64,000 nt of DNA from NCBI GenBank assembly GCA_963756025.1, contig CAVWMF010000007.1, positions 1,139,739 through 1,203,738 of the forward strand, written 5' to 3'. Numbering within the stretch: the stretch's first letter is position 1; each line of letters opens with the position of its first letter. Positions 36,873-45,489 of this stretch are shown here, piece by piece. A program made the translations under genes and the position numbers. The notes below the pieces were generated by a model. It made no database searches and had not been told where the DNA came from. It saw only the letters and a program-made list of their open reading frames with translations. Source of the stretch: Bog-473 sp963756025. Its GTDB lineage: Bacteria > Actinomycetota > Acidimicrobiia > Acidimicrobiales > RAAP-2.

Positions 36873-38258
36873 TTGCCTAGCTCTGAGAAGAACATCGAGG
36901 TGGCTCTCGCCGACCTCTCCGGGGAGGTCACCGGTCCCGTCCTCACTGCGGGCGACAAGGACTACCAAGCCGAGAGCACCGGCTTCGACCTGTCCGTACC
37001 CCAGCATCCTGCCGTGGTCGTTGGTGCGGCGACCACCGCCGATGTCGTGGCCGCAGTCCGCTTCGCCCGGGCCCAAGGTCTCCCCGTCGGCGTGCGAGCC
37101 ACCGGGCACGGTCCGACCGTGGCGGCCGACGGAGGCCTGCTCATCCACACGCGCCGGGCGGGCGCCGTCGATGTGGACCCCGTCAATCGCTCGGCTCGTC
37201 TGGAGGCAGGGACTCTCTGGTCCCAGGTCATCGAGGCTGCTGCCCCCTTTGGCCTCGCGCCACTAGCAGGTTCGGCACCATCGGTCGGCGCTGTCTCCTA
37301 CATACTCGGTGGGGGGATCGGAGTCCTCAGTCGTCGCTTCGGGTTCGCGGCCGATCACGTCCGGTCAATCGAGGTCGTGACCGCCGACGGCGAGCTTCGT
37401 CGGGTCACGGGCGACGCCCATCCTGACCTGTTCTGGGCCATGCGCGGTGCCGGGAGCAATTTCGGGGTCGTGACCGGCATCGAGGTCGATCTGGTGGACG
37501 TGCCCGAACTCTCCGGGGGCGGCCTCTTCTTCGGGGGAGAAGGGCGAGCTGCCGTCCTGGCCGCCTTCGCCCAGGCTGTGCTGATCGCCCCCGATACCCT
37601 GACCCTCTCGGTGGCCGTCGTCACGTTCCCCGACCTCCCCGCGTTACCGCCCATGCTGCGAGGACGCCATTGTTGCCACGTCAGGGTCGCCCATCTGGGG
37701 GCGGCGGAAGAGGCCGGCACCTTTCTCGGCGCCCTCCGCGACAGCGCGCCTGTCCTTCTCGACACCGTCGGCCCATTGCCATTGACCGAGACCGGCACCA
37801 TCCACAACGACCCGACTGCCCCCATGCCCGTGCACAGCAACAGCCTGGTGCTCCGTGCCATCGACAGCGCCCTTGTCGACACCATCGTCGCCCGCACAGG
37901 CCCTGAGACCCGCTCTCTCGTCGAACTCCGACACCTCGCCGGCGCGCTCTCCAAAGCACCGAAGGTTGCCAACGTCGTCGGACATCGCGACGGGGTGGCG
38001 AATCTCTTCACGACCGCCTACCCCGGCGGCGACGACGCCTCCGTCGATGCCGAGCAGCGGCAGCTCCTCACTGAAGTCGAACCGTGGAGCGATGGCGGGG
38101 CCCTGCTCAACTTCCTGTCCGGCCAACGAGTCACCCGGGCCGACGTCCGTGCTGCTTACTGCCCCGCAGACTACGAGCGGCTGGTAGAGCTCAAAGGCCT
38201 GTGGGACCCTGACAATGTCTTCCGGTTCAACAAGAACATCCCGCCGAACCTCCAGTGA
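36873..38258 (+). CDS. FAD-binding oxidoreductase, berberine-bridge-enzyme type
   Basis: This 461-residue PP-loop flavoprotein has PVGVRATGHGPTVAADGGLL, with the histidine that is usually linked to FAD. A GGGIGVLSRRFGFAADHV segment and the C-terminal berberine-bridge end YERLVELKGLWDPDNVFRFN follow. Enzymes of this type oxidise alcohols, sugars or alkaloids with O2. A second flavin-linking cysteine (CxxG motif) is not evident; the region reads GSAPSVGAVSYILGGG. The TTG start at 36873 follows GGAGGG. It probably shares transcription with the upstream monooxygenase. Confidence 0.88.
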   Translation: MPSSEKNIEVALADLSGEVTGPVLTAGDKDYQAESTGFDLSVPQHPAVVVGAATTADVVAAVRFARAQGLPVGVRATGHGPTVAADGGLLIHTRRAGAVDVDPVNRSARLEAGTLWSQVIEAAAPFGLAPLAGSAPSVGAVSYILGGGIGVLSRRFGFAADHVRSIEVVTADGELRRVTGDAHPDLFWAMRGAGSNFGVVTGIEVDLVDVPELSGGGLFFGGEGRAAVLAAFAQAVLIAPDTLTLSVAVVTFPDLPALPPMLRGRHCCHVRVAHLGAAEEAGTFLGALRDSAPVLLDTVGPLPLTETGTIHNDPTAPMPVHSNSLVLRAIDSALVDTIVARTGPETRSLVELRHLAGALSKAPKVANVVGHRDGVANLFTTAYPGGDDASVDAEQRQLLTEVEPWSDGGALLNFLSGQRVTRADVRAAYCPADYERLVELKGLWDPDNVFRFNKNIPPNLQ

Positions 38259-38552
38259 GCGACGGCGGCGTGACGTTAGAGGAGCGCCGGCAAGAAAAAC
38301 GATCTCACCTTCTTGTCATACCGAATCGGCCGGCCACGTCAAGAACACGACGGCCACGTTCTGACCGATCTTGCCCGCCAAGTCAATTCTTGCCCTTCGT
38401 TGTCAGTAGTTTCTCACCTGATCGAAACTCGAATGAAATGCGGTGGCGGCGGTAATCAACGGACCGTCGCCAAGTTCAATCAGGGTGGACCCGGCGTCTT
38501 GGTTGTCCCACCGGAATTCTCCAAGCTGCTCCCCAGGAAACGAATGACGGAC

Positions 38553-38930
38553 TTAACTGCTCGGACGCACGGTCAGAACCTGATCTAGCCCGACGATCTC
38601 GAAAAGACGGCTCGTGCGCTGCGTCGGGGCGAAGATCACCAGCTCGTGACCGAGGGATCGGAGTTTCTTGTGCTCAGCAACGAGGAGGGTGAGACCGCTG
38701 GAGTCGATGAAGGTGAGCAATCCGACGTCGAGTGTCAGGTCACCCTCCAGTCCCTCGATCACCTCGACGAGGGCGGCCCGCAACGTGGGTGCAGTGGACA
38801 TGTCAAGTTCGCCTCCGACCACCATGACGACCCCGTCGTCGGATTTGCTGACCGATATGTCGAAGGGCGGCCGTCCCGGGGAGATGGCGGGATCACGTAT
38901 GTTGACCGGTGGGTCGATCTCAAGGGTCAT
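38553..38930 (-). CDS. STAS-domain anti-sigma-factor antagonist
   Basis: This protein of about 125 residues has a SpoIIAA-like STAS fold: VMVVGGELDMSTAPTLRAAL then LTLDVGLLTFIDSSGLTLLV, with the conserved phosphorylatable serine in DSSG. It should act in a partner-switching pathway by binding an anti-sigma kinase. No RsbW-like kinase is adjacent. GGGAGG eight bases upstream supports the ATG at 38930; two further ATG codons lie within 15 bases upstream. Regulation probably depends on stress signalling shared with the kinase region that follows. Confidence 0.88.
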   Translation of the reverse strand: MTLEIDPPVNIRDPAISPGRPPFDISVSKSDDGVVMVVGGELDMSTAPTLRAALVEVIEGLEGDLTLDVGLLTFIDSSGLTLLVAEHKKLRSLGHELVIFAPTQRTSRLFEIVGLDQVLTVRPSS

Positions 38931-39157
38931 GGCCATTCCTCCCAATCAGTAATTCCAACTCGGAGTGACGGACGCTGCCCCATTTCAGCGTCGCCGCAGG
39001 CCCCTCTTGGACCCGGTCGGAACGCATGATATTGCCGCGCTACGGCCCGTTTCAAGCAGCCCTACGGCAGACGTTCTGCTGGACGGTCGCTCGTGGGAGA
39101 CTCCGGTCACTGAAAGACGACGAAAGGGATTCATGGCCATGTGCGGGACGACGATCA

Positions 39158-39310
39158 GTGACTGAGCACCACAGTTGCCATACCTGCCACCTCGGCATCG
39201 AGATGCGCTACGGCGTGAGCGGTCCGAAATCCAAGGGCCAAGGCTACTGGTCCCACCTGGACGACGTGGAGGGCGTGGCGGCGGACCTGGATCACGACGC
39301 GTTGCGCTAG
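39158..39310 (+). CDS. Possible 50-residue Cys/His protein
   Basis: A GTG-started frame of 50 codons encodes VTEHHSCHTCHLGIEMRYG and ends DDVEGVAADLDHDALR. The CHTC arrangement with nearby histidines suggests a small metal site. Codon third positions are G/C rich. The ribosome-binding site is weak and no family is recognised, so it may be spurious. It is convergent with and overlaps by four bases the gene that ends at 39307. Confidence 0.35.
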   Translation: MTEHHSCHTCHLGIEMRYGVSGPKSKGQGYWSHLDDVEGVAADLDHDALR

Positions 39311-39765
39311 GGAAGCACCCGGGGACTCCGAGGCCAGAGACCGCGCAACGTTCGGACGTCGCTCAGCAGCTCTTCTCTAATATTCCCCAGGAGGGCGCGC
39401 GCACTCTCGTCGTCCTGGTCTCCTTCGGCCGTCAGCACATGCGCCGACAGCCGCTCGAGATGGTCAAGGATGGTTTGGCGAACCTCTTCGTCTGTGGGGT
39501 CTCCCGGCCAGATGTTCACTGGTGTCCGGCCGGCAACGCTCGGCATGCGGCCGAGAGGAGATGCTCCGAGCAGCTCGTCTTCGGTCATGAGGAGGCTGGC
39601 CCACGTCCTGAGGTCATCGAAGAGCCTGTTGAGAATCTCATGCAGCTCGTTCTTGTGGGGGACCTTTCGGGAGGCCTGCTTGACGTCCTGCACCACGTCG
39701 ATGACCTCGCTCAGGACTGCGTTGAGAGAGTCGATTCCCTGGGGTGATGGCGTGTCGTCGGGCAT
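39307..39765 (-). CDS. Unknown 152-residue helical protein downstream of the sensor kinase
   Basis: I do not recognise a family. The sequence is charged and helix-prone throughout (SLNAVLSEVIDVVQDVKQAS, HEILNRLFDDLRTWASLLM, TILDHLERLSAHVLTAEG), with no signal peptide or membrane segment. It lies about 100 bases downstream of the histidine kinase and on the same strand as the kinase and receiver-flavoprotein genes. It is therefore plausibly a third component of that pathway, for example a phosphotransfer or adaptor protein. No conserved histidine for phosphotransfer can be singled out. Confidence 0.7.
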   Translation of the reverse strand: MPDDTPSPQGIDSLNAVLSEVIDVVQDVKQASRKVPHKNELHEILNRLFDDLRTWASLLMTEDELLGASPLGRMPSVAGRTPVNIWPGDPTDEEVRQTILDHLERLSAHVLTAEGDQDDESARALLGNIREELLSDVRTLRGLWPRSPRVLP

Positions 39766-39867
39766 GCGGGCCTCTTTCGCGATGAACTGAGAGGCTATCG
39801 GTCGTCCGCAGCAGCCGCTGCTGCAGTTTCAGCCCGAGATCCCACCAGCGGTGCGAACGCATCCCCC

Positions 39868-41325
39868 TCAGAGAGGTGCCGATCCGCCCGATTCTCGAAT
39901 GTCGAGCGGCTCCGGCTCGACCAGGGGGAGCCGGGCCACGAACCAAGTGTCTCCCGGCACGGATTCGAGTCTCAGGTCACCATGATGCTTGTTGACAACG
40001 ATGCGCCAAGAAATATCGAGTCCGAGTCCGGTCCCTTCTCCGAACGGCTTGGTCGTGAAGAAGGGCTCGAAGATCCGTGAGCGGATCTCCTCAGGAACGC
40101 CCGGACCGGTGTCCCCGATCTGCACGACCAGGAACTCCTCGTCGCGCGATGTCCGGATCGTCAGCTTTCCTATTCCCTCCATGGCGCCGATGGCATTGTC
40201 GATCAGGTTCGTCCACACCTGATTGAGTTCGGCGGCATAGGCGGGAATAGGGGGAAGCGACCGGTCGTACTCCCTCGCCACCTCGATACCGTCGCCGAGT
40301 TTGGGGGCCAGCATGGTCAGCGTGCTCTCCAGGAGCTCATGCACGTCGACGATCTGATAGGGCGCACGATCCATTTGCGAGTACTGCTTGGCTGCAGCAA
40401 TCAATGTCGACACCCGGGTTGTCGAATCCTGGATCTCGTCCATCAAGAACTCAGCTTCGATCGCACGGGCGAGCCATAGGAAGGCATTCTCGAGCTTGGC
40501 CTCGCCGACCCCTTGTGCGACTCTTTCGAGGTACGCCTCGTCCAGGCCCGCCTGGACGAACACCGGGGCCAGATCCCAACCGTCAACAACCTGATGGGCC
40601 CCCAGCCACTCCCCGAGACGGTCCTCGAGGTCCGATGTCTCCATGGGGCCGAGCTGCGGTGCCCGGTGTGCACCCTCCACGGCCTCCTCCTCCAGCCGCA
40701 CCAGGGAAGACAGGGTGCTCGGGTCAAAGCCCGACGCCAGGGTGGCCAATGCGTGGCGCATGTCGGTCAAGCGGTCACGCAGCGACGAGGTCGCCCGCAC
40801 CGCCGCTGCGGCCGGATTGTTCAGTTCATGGGTGAGGCCCGCAGAGAGGGAGCCGAGCGCTAGAAGGCGCTCTCTCTGCTGCAGCACCTGCTGGGTGCTC
40901 TGCGTACCGAAGAAGAGGCCTTCAAGGAGGTGGAGCGCCATCGGAAACCAATCCCGCATCAGCTGCGCGAACTGTTCGGCCCCCAGGACGAAGAACCTCG
41001 ACTTCACGTTGGCCCGCAGCGAGTTGTTGTACACCTGCCGGATACGGTCGCCGAGGTACGCCTGAAAGGCTCCGCCGTACACACCACGTGCATCGGTCCG
41101 ATTGATCTCGACGTCGTCGGTCCCCACTCGGCGGAACAGCGTGACCGAACCATCCAAAAGGACATAGAACGACGACGCCGGCTCGCCTTCCCGCAGAACC
41201 CAACCGGGCTCAACGGACTCGACGTGCCCTTCTCGGCACAACCGCCCCAGCTGCTCGTCGTTGAGTTTTTCGAACAGGAAAAGGGTCCGAATTTCCTCGA
41301 CATCACAGGAGAGTTCGCTGCTCAT
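39868..41325 (-). CDS. Cyclic-nucleotide-binding-domain sensor histidine kinase
   Basis: This 485-residue soluble kinase has a cNMP/Crp-like sensor domain at about residues 10-130 (LREGEPASSFYVLLDGSVTL). It is followed by a dimerisation/phosphoacceptor helix with His166 in LTHELNNPAAAAV and a HATPase domain with LIDNAIGAME, GDTGPGVPEE, FEPFFTTKP and GTGLGLDIS. No membrane segment is present, so it senses an intracellular signal. It starts four bases after the stop of the receiver-flavoreductase gene, with GAGGTG as ribosome-binding site. The two are almost certainly a dedicated pair. Confidence 0.92.
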   Translation of the reverse strand: MSSELSCDVEEIRTLFLFEKLNDEQLGRLCREGHVESVEPGWVLREGEPASSFYVLLDGSVTLFRRVGTDDVEINRTDARGVYGGAFQAYLGDRIRQVYNNSLRANVKSRFFVLGAEQFAQLMRDWFPMALHLLEGLFFGTQSTQQVLQQRERLLALGSLSAGLTHELNNPAAAAVRATSSLRDRLTDMRHALATLASGFDPSTLSSLVRLEEEAVEGAHRAPQLGPMETSDLEDRLGEWLGAHQVVDGWDLAPVFVQAGLDEAYLERVAQGVGEAKLENAFLWLARAIEAEFLMDEIQDSTTRVSTLIAAAKQYSQMDRAPYQIVDVHELLESTLTMLAPKLGDGIEVAREYDRSLPPIPAYAAELNQVWTNLIDNAIGAMEGIGKLTIRTSRDEEFLVVQIGDTGPGVPEEIRSRIFEPFFTTKPFGEGTGLGLDISWRIVVNKHHGDLRLESVPGDTWFVARLPLVEPEPLDIRESGGSAPL

Positions 41326-41329
41326 CGCA

Positions 41330-42994
41330 TCACCTCATTTCGAGATACCGGTGCACGAGCATGACCGCCATCGCCCCCTCGCCCACCGCGGAGGCAACCC
41401 GCTTGGCCGATTCCGCCCGGGCATCTCCTGCCACGAACACTCCGGGAATACTGCTCTCGAGGTGGTACGGAACCCGCTCTTCGAGCCAGCGGGCCGGTCG
41501 ATCCCCCACCAGCGGCAAGTCCGGGCCGGTCATGACGAAACCCCGCTCGTCCCGCATCACGACTCCATCGAGCCATTCGGTGCGCGGCAGTGCACCGATG
41601 AAGACGAAGAGGAGTTCCGCGTCGACCACCTCGGTCGCACCGGATGTGCTGTCGCGGAGCGTGAGCGTCTCCAAATGTTCGTTGCCACTCCCCGCGATCA
41701 CTTCGGTGCACGTGCGGACCTCGATGTTCGAAATCGTCTCGATCTGCTGCACCAGATAGTGGGACATCGACGCTTCCAAGGAAGAACCCCGTACGAGAAT
41801 GGTCACCGATTCGGCATGGCGGGAGAAATACACCGCGGCCTGGCCGGCGGAATTGGCGCCGCCGACGATGAAGACATGCTGACCGGCGGCATTCGAGGCC
41901 TCGCTCATCGTCGACCCGTAGTACACGCCCCGTCCGGTGAAGTTCGCCAGACCCGGAGCCGTCAACTGCCGATACGACACGCCCGAGGCGAGAATGATGG
42001 CGTGGGCGTCGATCGTCCCACCGTCGGCGAAACGCACCGTACGCGCCGATCCGTTGACCTCAATCGCCACGACTTCGCGGGCCGTGACGATTTCCGCCCC
42101 GAACTTGGCCGCCTGGCGGCGGGCACGGTCGGTCAGTTGGGCCCCGGAAACGCCATCGGGAAAGCCCAGATAGTTCTCGATTCGTGAGCTCTGGCCCGCC
42201 TGCCCACCCGTCGCGGTTCGCTCGATCAATATGGTGCGCAGCCCCTCAGAGGCTCCGTAGAGCGCGGCACCGAGACCGGCCGGGCCTCCGCCGATCACCA
42301 CGAGGTCGTAGAAGAGCTCGGAGGGTGTCGTCTCCAGCCCGACACGCGCCGCCAACTCCGCGTCGGTGGGCTCGACGAGCACATCGCCGTCCGCGGTGAT
42401 GACGACCGGTAGACGGAGCCCATCGACGCCCGCGGCGGCGAGAAGCCGTTCCCCCTCGGGGTCCTCCGACTGGTACCAGCGGTAGGGAACCTGATTGCGG
42501 CCCAGGAACTCGCGCACGTCCGAAGAGCGAGACGACCAGCGGTGACCGACGACCTTGGTGTCGGGCACGGGTCGATGGTCGACGGCGTGCCAGGCGCTGA
42601 GAAGGTCGTCGAGCACCGGATAGAGCTTCTCTTCCGGTGGATCCCAGGGCTTGAGCAGATAGTGATCGAGATCCACAACGTTGATGGCATCGATGGCGGC
42701 ACTCGTGTCGGCGTATGCCGTCAGCAGAACACGGCGCGCGGTGGGGAAAAGGTCCATCGCCTGCTCGAGGAACTCGATACCGTTCATCTGCGGCATCCGA
42801 TAGTCCGCCAGGAGCAACGCCACCACGTCGCCCCGCAGCTTCAGCTCTTTGAGCGCTTCCAACCCCTGGTCGCCCGACTCGGCCCGGACGATCCGGTAGT
42901 CCTTTCCGTAGGCCCGGCGCAGATCTCGCGCGATGGAGCGAGAGACCTCAGGGTCATCGTCGACGGTCAGGATTGCGGTGCGGGTCTCGGCCAT
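41330..42994 (-). CDS. Receiver domain fused to thioredoxin-reductase-like flavoprotein
   Basis: This protein of about 554 residues has three parts. A response-regulator receiver (Asp64 in LLADYRMPQMNG, then VLLTAYAD and the conserved Lys in LLKPWDPP) is followed by a glutaredoxin-like segment at about 140-210 (FLGRNQVPYRWYQSEDPEG). A pyridine-nucleotide disulfide oxidoreductase domain completes it (VIGGGPAGLGAALYGASEG, GGQAGQSSRIENYLGFPDG, VFVAGDARAE). The thioredoxin reductase CxxC is absent: the region reads GVYYGSTMSEASNA. It therefore cannot reduce thioredoxin in the usual way and may be a phosphorylation-controlled NAD(P)H-flavin switch. It is cotranscribed with the cNMP kinase. Confidence 0.9.
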   Translation of the reverse strand: MAETRTAILTVDDDPEVSRSIARDLRRAYGKDYRIVRAESGDQGLEALKELKLRGDVVALLLADYRMPQMNGIEFLEQAMDLFPTARRVLLTAYADTSAAIDAINVVDLDHYLLKPWDPPEEKLYPVLDDLLSAWHAVDHRPVPDTKVVGHRWSSRSSDVREFLGRNQVPYRWYQSEDPEGERLLAAAGVDGLRLPVVITADGDVLVEPTDAELAARVGLETTPSELFYDLVVIGGGPAGLGAALYGASEGLRTILIERTATGGQAGQSSRIENYLGFPDGVSGAQLTDRARRQAAKFGAEIVTAREVVAIEVNGSARTVRFADGGTIDAHAIILASGVSYRQLTAPGLANFTGRGVYYGSTMSEASNAAGQHVFIVGGANSAGQAAVYFSRHAESVTILVRGSSLEASMSHYLVQQIETISNIEVRTCTEVIAGSGNEHLETLTLRDSTSGATEVVDAELLFVFIGALPRTEWLDGVVMRDERGFVMTGPDLPLVGDRPARWLEERVPYHLESSIPGVFVAGDARAESAKRVASAVGEGAMAVMLVHRYLEMR

Positions 42995-43127
42995 CAGGGC
43001 CACACAAAGGGGGCACGAGCGACGTTCACGTCGACCAGACTACGGGACCGTCCGGGGTCTCGTCCGGTGGTCCTGGCGGAGCGGCACCCCGTTCGGCGGG
43101 GCCCATCAGGGCCGGCCATTACGCTGA

Positions 43128-43330
43128 CTACGGGCTCAGAAGCGTCAGCGGTAGTCCGAACCAGGGCAGCACGATGCTCTCGAAACGGGTCAACGCGCAG
43201 ATCCGATCGCCCGCGAGAGTGAGGGCGAAGAGGCCCACTCCGTTGCGCATCCCCTCAGGGGTCCCGACGTATGCCCCGAAGGCCGGCTGACCGTTTGCTC
43301 GAGTGGGCACGAGAGTAAAGAGGCGGCCCG
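43128..43330 (-). pseudogene. C-terminal fragment of a SnoaL-type ECF sigma factor
   Basis: The readable protein RLFTLVPTRANGQPAFGAYV and then LFALTLAGDRICALTRFESI with FGLPLTL at the end is the terminus of a SigJ/SigG-type sigma factor with a SnoaL-like domain. Everything upstream, including both DNA-binding sigma regions, is missing. Homology stops near 43325, a few bases from where the neighbouring RibD-like fragment begins on the other strand. The piece is non-functional. Confidence 0.6.
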
Positions 43331-43332
43331 AT

Positions 43333-43614
43333 CCGACCACCATTATCAAGGATGACGTCGTCAAAGAGGTCACCAACCTCAAGCAGGAGATCGACGGTGA
43401 CATCCTGATCTACGCGAGCTACCAGCTCGTCCGCACACTGATAGAGCAAGACCTCGTCGACGAGTTTCGGCTCACGATCTTCCCCGTCCTGCTCGGCGAG
43501 GGCGAACGTCTCTTCAATGAGAGCGCTGACAGAACGCCCTTGCATCTGGTCAGCACGCAGGCCATCGGTGATGGCCTCCTGCTTCTCACCTACGAGGTGG
43601 TCAGGACTCCCTGA
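43333..43614 (+). pseudogene. C-terminal half of a RibD-type dihydrofolate-reductase-family protein
   Basis: TTIIKDDVVKEVTNLKQEID, ILIYASYQLVRTLIEQDLVD and FPVLLGEGERLF are the second half of a RibD_C/DHFR-like reductase of a type usually near 185 residues. The first 90 or so residues, with the substrate pocket, are missing. The open frame with an ATG at 43303 is therefore an accident of the junction. The end overlaps the convergent diiron-protein gene by 14 bases. Confidence 0.7.
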
Positions 43615-44611
43615 CGGAGCTCCCGGGGTTCACGGGTCTCCTCAACGAGCTTCGATCACCTTTCCAAGCTGAGACGAGGTGTCCGGCGAAGGCTCCTTCG
43701 ACGAGAGACACGGCCCTCGCGCCGAACAGCACCGCTCCCGCTTGATCGGATTCCGTCTCGAGCAGTCCCCCGACGAGATCATTGACGGCAACGTACTGGT
43801 GCACCTCGTCAGCTTCGACGTGCACGTCATAGAACCGACGCCCTTCGACTGGCACGCCGAGCGATTCGAGCCAGGAGCTGTAGCGGCCCATCGGGCCCAC
43901 AGAGTTCATCTCGAAACTCGCCAGATGTCCCACCAGGGCACCGCGAAGACGTCGGTGCAAACCGAACATCGAGATGAGGTTCGTCGTGGCCAGTGTGATG
44001 GCCGGCAATCGATCAAGATACGCACCGTACGTCGGGTCGAGGCCCAGCGCTGACATCGCGGCTGCGAAGAGGGCCGAGTGCATCTGGTCGGGTTCTCCGC
44101 CCCCGTACTCGTCTGACTGGATCATCGCCATCGCCGCCTTCGCCCGTCCGGTCAGCCGGGGTATCCCCCAGGTGTGGGGATCCGCCTCCTTCAGCTGATA
44201 CGCGGATCGGTGGATAGCGATCTCCTCCGCATGGAAGCGGTCTCCATGCTCGAGCAACCACTCCGAGAGCGAAAATCCGCCTCCTTGGCTCAGGTCCCAT
44301 AGCGCGTCGGGCACACCGCCCGCAGCAATATTCCAGTAATCCGGTAGAGCCAGCCGAAGCTGCCGCTCGAATGCTTCCTCAAGGCCGTGCCGAAACGCGA
44401 TGAGCGAAGGCTCCCATTCCCAATCGTCACGAACGCCGCGAAAGCCTTGGTAGTGCAATTCGTAACAGCAGTAGAGCGCCAGTTGCAGATCTTCGTCAAA
44501 GAGGGCTTCGCCGCCACCGATGGCCGGCATGGACAACCGGTGAGGGTCTTTGAGGAGGGAGCCAAGAAGCTCCGCGCTCAGTGGGCCACGAGGGATCGGG
44601 AGCGTCGTCAT
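43601..44611 (-). CDS. Haem-oxygenase-like iron-containing redox protein
   Basis: This 336-residue all-helical protein has LYCCYELHYQGFRG near residue 50, with a Glu/His pair, and a second acidic/His stretch HAEEIAIHRSAYQLKEADPH. A third region is RFYDVHVEADEVHQ. This pattern of repeated Glu and His is that of the iron-containing redox enzyme (haem-oxygenase-like diiron) superfamily. Members of that superfamily oxidise or cleave small substrates with O2. The ATG at 44611 is taken from similarity; the frame is open further upstream. It lies 70 bases after the hemerythrin gene on the same strand. Confidence 0.78.
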   Translation of the reverse strand: MTTLPIPRGPLSAELLGSLLKDPHRLSMPAIGGGEALFDEDLQLALYCCYELHYQGFRGVRDDWEWEPSLIAFRHGLEEAFERQLRLALPDYWNIAAGGVPDALWDLSQGGGFSLSEWLLEHGDRFHAEEIAIHRSAYQLKEADPHTWGIPRLTGRAKAAMAMIQSDEYGGGEPDQMHSALFAAAMSALGLDPTYGAYLDRLPAITLATTNLISMFGLHRRLRGALVGHLASFEMNSVGPMGRYSSWLESLGVPVEGRRFYDVHVEADEVHQYVAVNDLVGGLLETESDQAGAVLFGARAVSLVEGAFAGHLVSAWKGDRSSLRRPVNPGSSVRES

Positions 44612-44681
44612 GACGCGACGCCGCGACGGATACTTCCCGGGAGGGGGGTGATCCTCCGCCTCGGCGAGGTCGATGCCTGGT

Positions 44682-45368
44682 TCATCGTCGGTTGCCGGGT
44701 CCCGTCGCCACCGGAGTCGACCCTTTGCGCACGCCGGGCCGATGAGGTGGCTTCTTCGCGTGCACCTTGGAGGTACTCCCGCTGAAGCGATCGAGCACGC
44801 CCCGCAGGACTGCGGCACCGTCGGCGGCCAGGCCACCCACTTTGTCTTCGACCCGATCCACCACCCCGGCCGTGTTGTTGGCTGCGATGTTGCCCGGGGG
44901 TGTTGACGGCGAACGTGGATGGGGGCGAGTCGGAGCCGTCGCCTTTGCCGTTTCCATGGCGTCACCGAGCTCCAACAGGGCCTTGCGGCGGAGTTCTTTT
45001 CGCACCTTGGGAAAGTAGTCGTTCTCCTCTTCTTTCACATGGTGACGGACGTTCTCGATCAGGACGGTGACCTTGGCATCGAAGGATTCCTCGTGAGGGT
45101 CCATGTGCTCGACCTCGGAGAGCACCCATTTCACGATGTGGTGCTCTTCGATACTCTCGAGCACCATGTCCTCTACCCCGGGGACAGTGGCTCGAGTCAC
45201 CGGATAGAACAGTTCCTCCTCGATGGCAGCATGCCGGGAAAGCTCCTTGATGATGCCGTCCACAAGCTTGCGTTTGAGGGAGAAGGCTCTCTCACCCGCC
45301 TTCTCGAATCGCTTGAACAGCGATTCGACCGTGCGGTGATCATCCTTGAGCATCGTTATTGCATCCAT
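44682..45368 (-). CDS. Hemerythrin-like domain protein
   Basis: This 228-residue protein has a hemerythrin four-helix bundle at about residues 1-140. The expected iron ligands are seen in LKDDHRTVESLF, LSRHAAIEEELFYP, IEEHHIVKWVL and VRHHVKEEENDYFP. The C-terminal 80 residues are Pro/Lys-rich and probably disordered. Such proteins bind O2 or NO, or store iron, during oxidative stress. The ATG at 45368 follows CGGAGG. It precedes the haem-oxygenase-like gene and both may act in iron or redox stress. Confidence 0.9.
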   Translation of the reverse strand: MDAITMLKDDHRTVESLFKRFEKAGERAFSLKRKLVDGIIKELSRHAAIEEELFYPVTRATVPGVEDMVLESIEEHHIVKWVLSEVEHMDPHEESFDAKVTVLIENVRHHVKEEENDYFPKVRKELRRKALLELGDAMETAKATAPTRPHPRSPSTPPGNIAANNTAGVVDRVEDKVGGLAADGAAVLRGVLDRFSGSTSKVHAKKPPHRPGVRKGSTPVATGPGNRR

Positions 45369-45489
45369 GCCTCCGTCGTACCCCCATCGTTCGTGGCCAA
45401 ACAATGCCCTGCGTCGTCAAGGACGTCGACTCTCGAAATGAGATTCAGAGCGATGACGTGGACGGGAAGAACGCGGCGATGATGGTTGG

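Noticed and set aside
39026..39310. 94-codon frame containing the small Cys/His protein
   Set aside because: The first 44 codons show no coding bias; only the part from the GTG at 39158 is retained as a possible gene.
43303..43614. Complete small gene starting with ATG at 43303
   Set aside because: Homology begins inside, at about 43338, in the middle of a RibD-type domain, so the start is accidental.
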